Shown here piece after piece: positions 20,264 to 21,298 of a stretch of 21,298 bases of DNA; position 1 is the first letter of the stretch, and every line of letters begins with the position of its first letter. Below the pieces are notes generated by a model that saw only the letters and a program-made list of their open reading frames with translations, did no database searches and had not been told where the DNA came from. Source of the stretch: Verrucomicrobiota bacterium (GTDB lineage: Bacteria > Verrucomicrobiota > Verrucomicrobiia > Limisphaerales > UBA9464); assembly GCA_026397675.1 (NCBI GenBank), contig JAPLUH010000342.1, positions 1 to 21,298 of the forward strand, given 5' to 3'. Made by a program: the position numbers and the translations under genes.

Positions 20264-21298
20264 ATGAAATCTATATCACACGGGGCGCGCGGCGCCGGAG
20301 ATTGGGATAGTCTTTTCTACAAAGCGGCCGACGACTTCTTCCTTGGCTGCGAGGGATCGGCCCTCACCTACGACGATGTTTCGCTGGCCACGCTCTACAG
20401 CGAGATTCTACCAAAGGATGCGAACTACGATACTCGGCTTGCCGATGGCTTGAACCTGCACTTGCCCGTAGTCTCAGCCGATATGGATACGGTCACCGAA
20501 TCCCGTATGGCGATCGCCCTTGCGCTCCATGGCGGCCTTGGATTGATCCATTACAACATGCCGCCCAAGCAGCAACTCTCCGAGGTTTCCCGGGTCAAAA
20601 ACCATGTCCACGGGTTGATTCGCGAACCTATCAAAGTCCATCCAGATCAAAAAATCGGCGATGTTTTGAATCTCATCGAAGAGAAAAAATTCACCTTTAG
20701 CACATTTCCCGTTGTCGATGAATCTGGGCGTCTGCTTGGTCTCCTGCCTGGGCACTGCGTTCGCGCGCGCTTCGCATCACGGGTTGTGGGCGAGGCGATG
20801 GTCAAGAGGCCCTCGGTTCTGACAATTCGGGAAGACGAACTCGGCGGCGATCCGATTGCGCGGGCCGACCGGTTTTTTACCGACAATATCGGCATCCACA
20901 AACTTCTCGTTGTGGACAAGGACGACCACCTGAAGGGTCTCTTCACCTTGAGCGATATCGAGCGGATTTCGCAGGAGCGTTCCCTCCAAACAAAACCAGC
21001 GCGGGACGCCAAATTCCGCCTCATCTGCGGTGCGGCAATCAGCCCACCGAGGCTTCCTGATGGCGCACTCGACAAGGATTCCCTCCTCGCCCATGTGGGC
21101 GCCATGGTTGAACGAGGCTTGGATGCCGTGGCGGTCTCGACAGCACACGGACACACGCGTGGAGTTGGCGAGGCGGTGAAGGCCATTCGTTCGGAGTTTG
21201 CCTCTTTGCCAATCATCGCCGGAAATGTGACGAGCGGCGGGGGCGTTCAGTTTCTGGCAGAGTGCGGCGCGAATACTATCAAGATTGGACAAGGACCC
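20264..21298 (+). CDS. guaB: IMP dehydrogenase-like protein (5' part; runs off the window)
   Basis: Starting at ATG 20264, an open frame of 345 codons continues to the end of the window. LTYDDVSL (34-41), VVSADMDTVTES (69-80), ALALHGGLGLIHYNM (85-99) and, at the end, AGNV and GANTIKIGQGP are IMP dehydrogenase motifs. Two CBS domains fill about 118-235, as usual. The catalytic cysteine loop (GSIC) lies just beyond the window. The enzyme oxidises IMP to XMP for guanine nucleotide synthesis. Two features are unusual: a 33-residue N-terminal part before the TYDDV motif, longer than normal, and S292 in AVSTAHGHT, where relatives carry an aspartate (IDSxHGHS). The segment is somewhat richer in A and T than its neighbours. 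A GuaB-related paralogue cannot be excluded. Confidence 0.85.
   Translation, partial: MKSISHGARGAGDWDSLFYKAADDFFLGCEGSALTYDDVSLATLYSEILPKDANYDTRLADGLNLHLPVVSADMDTVTESRMAIALALHGGLGLIHYNMPPKQQLSEVSRVKNHVHGLIREPIKVHPDQKIGDVLNLIEEKKFTFSTFPVVDESGRLLGLLPGHCVRARFASRVVGEAMVKRPSVLTIREDELGGDPIARADRFFTDNIGIHKLLVVDKDDHLKGLFTLSDIERISQERSLQTKPARDAKFRLICGAAISPPRLPDGALDKDSLLAHVGAMVERGLDAVAVSTAHGHTRGVGEAVKAIRSEFASLPIIAGNVTSGGGVQFLAECGANTIKIGQGP

Noticed and set aside
1..21298. CRISPR arrays, insertion sequences, phage genes or toxin-antitoxin pairs
   Set aside because: I looked on both strands and saw no regularly spaced repeats, transposase, integrase, phage structural or toxin-like genes.

Overview
The window reads as chromosomal DNA from a free-living member of the Verrucomicrobiota, within the PVC superphylum. 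Three things point there. A 51-residue gene at 13050-13205 matches the small basic protein family of Chlamydiae, Verrucomicrobia and Planctomycetes. A secreted protein ends in a PEP-CTERM sorting signal. An ECF-like sigma factor is coupled to a Ser/Thr kinase, an arrangement known from Planctomycetes. The DNA is GC-rich and densely coded, with conventional housekeeping genes and no phage, transposase or CRISPR. Many start codons lack a clear Shine-Dalgarno sequence, so several starts were chosen by homology.

Left part (1-5100): the tail of an unrecognised plus-strand gene, then a xylulokinase (248-1777). A gene-poor interval follows, holding a compact self-complementary element (1848-1931), a 14-bp tandem repeat (2181-2222) and a minus-strand tRNA-Arg(ACG) with encoded CCA. 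Next is a minus-strand two-gene unit: an ECF-like sigma factor (4417-5061) overlapping by 4 bp a membrane Ser/Thr kinase with a C-terminal Kelch-like domain (2567-4420).

Middle (5100-12950): divergent from the sigma factor are a Tat-type FAD-dependent oxidoreductase and a mannose-1-phosphate guanylyltransferase with an unusual basic N-terminal extension. Tail to tail with these is a minus-strand run: a YheT-like hydrolase, an exported PQQ-type beta-propeller protein, a MEKHLA-domain protein overlapping a CoA-binding protein, and an exported lactonase-family beta-propeller.

Right part (12950-17380), plus strand: the small basic protein with a good sigma-70-type promoter, two strong hairpins, a 23S-type pseudouridine synthase (RluB/RsuA family) overlapping an exported SH3 protein, FolD, and a two-gene unit for secreted proteins (an internally duplicated protein, then a PEP-CTERM protein) ended by a textbook intrinsic terminator.

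Far right (17517-21298): a minus-strand overlapping unit of N-carbamoylputrescine amidase, SDR dehydrogenase and ROK-family kinase. Divergent from it is the 5' part of a guaB-like IMP dehydrogenase that runs off the window.

The best candidates for little-described biology are the sigma/kinase/Kelch module, the structured element near the tRNA, the secreted-protein pair, and active-site substitutions in the ROK protein and the IMP dehydrogenase. I found no clear multi-gene system of a wholly new kind.
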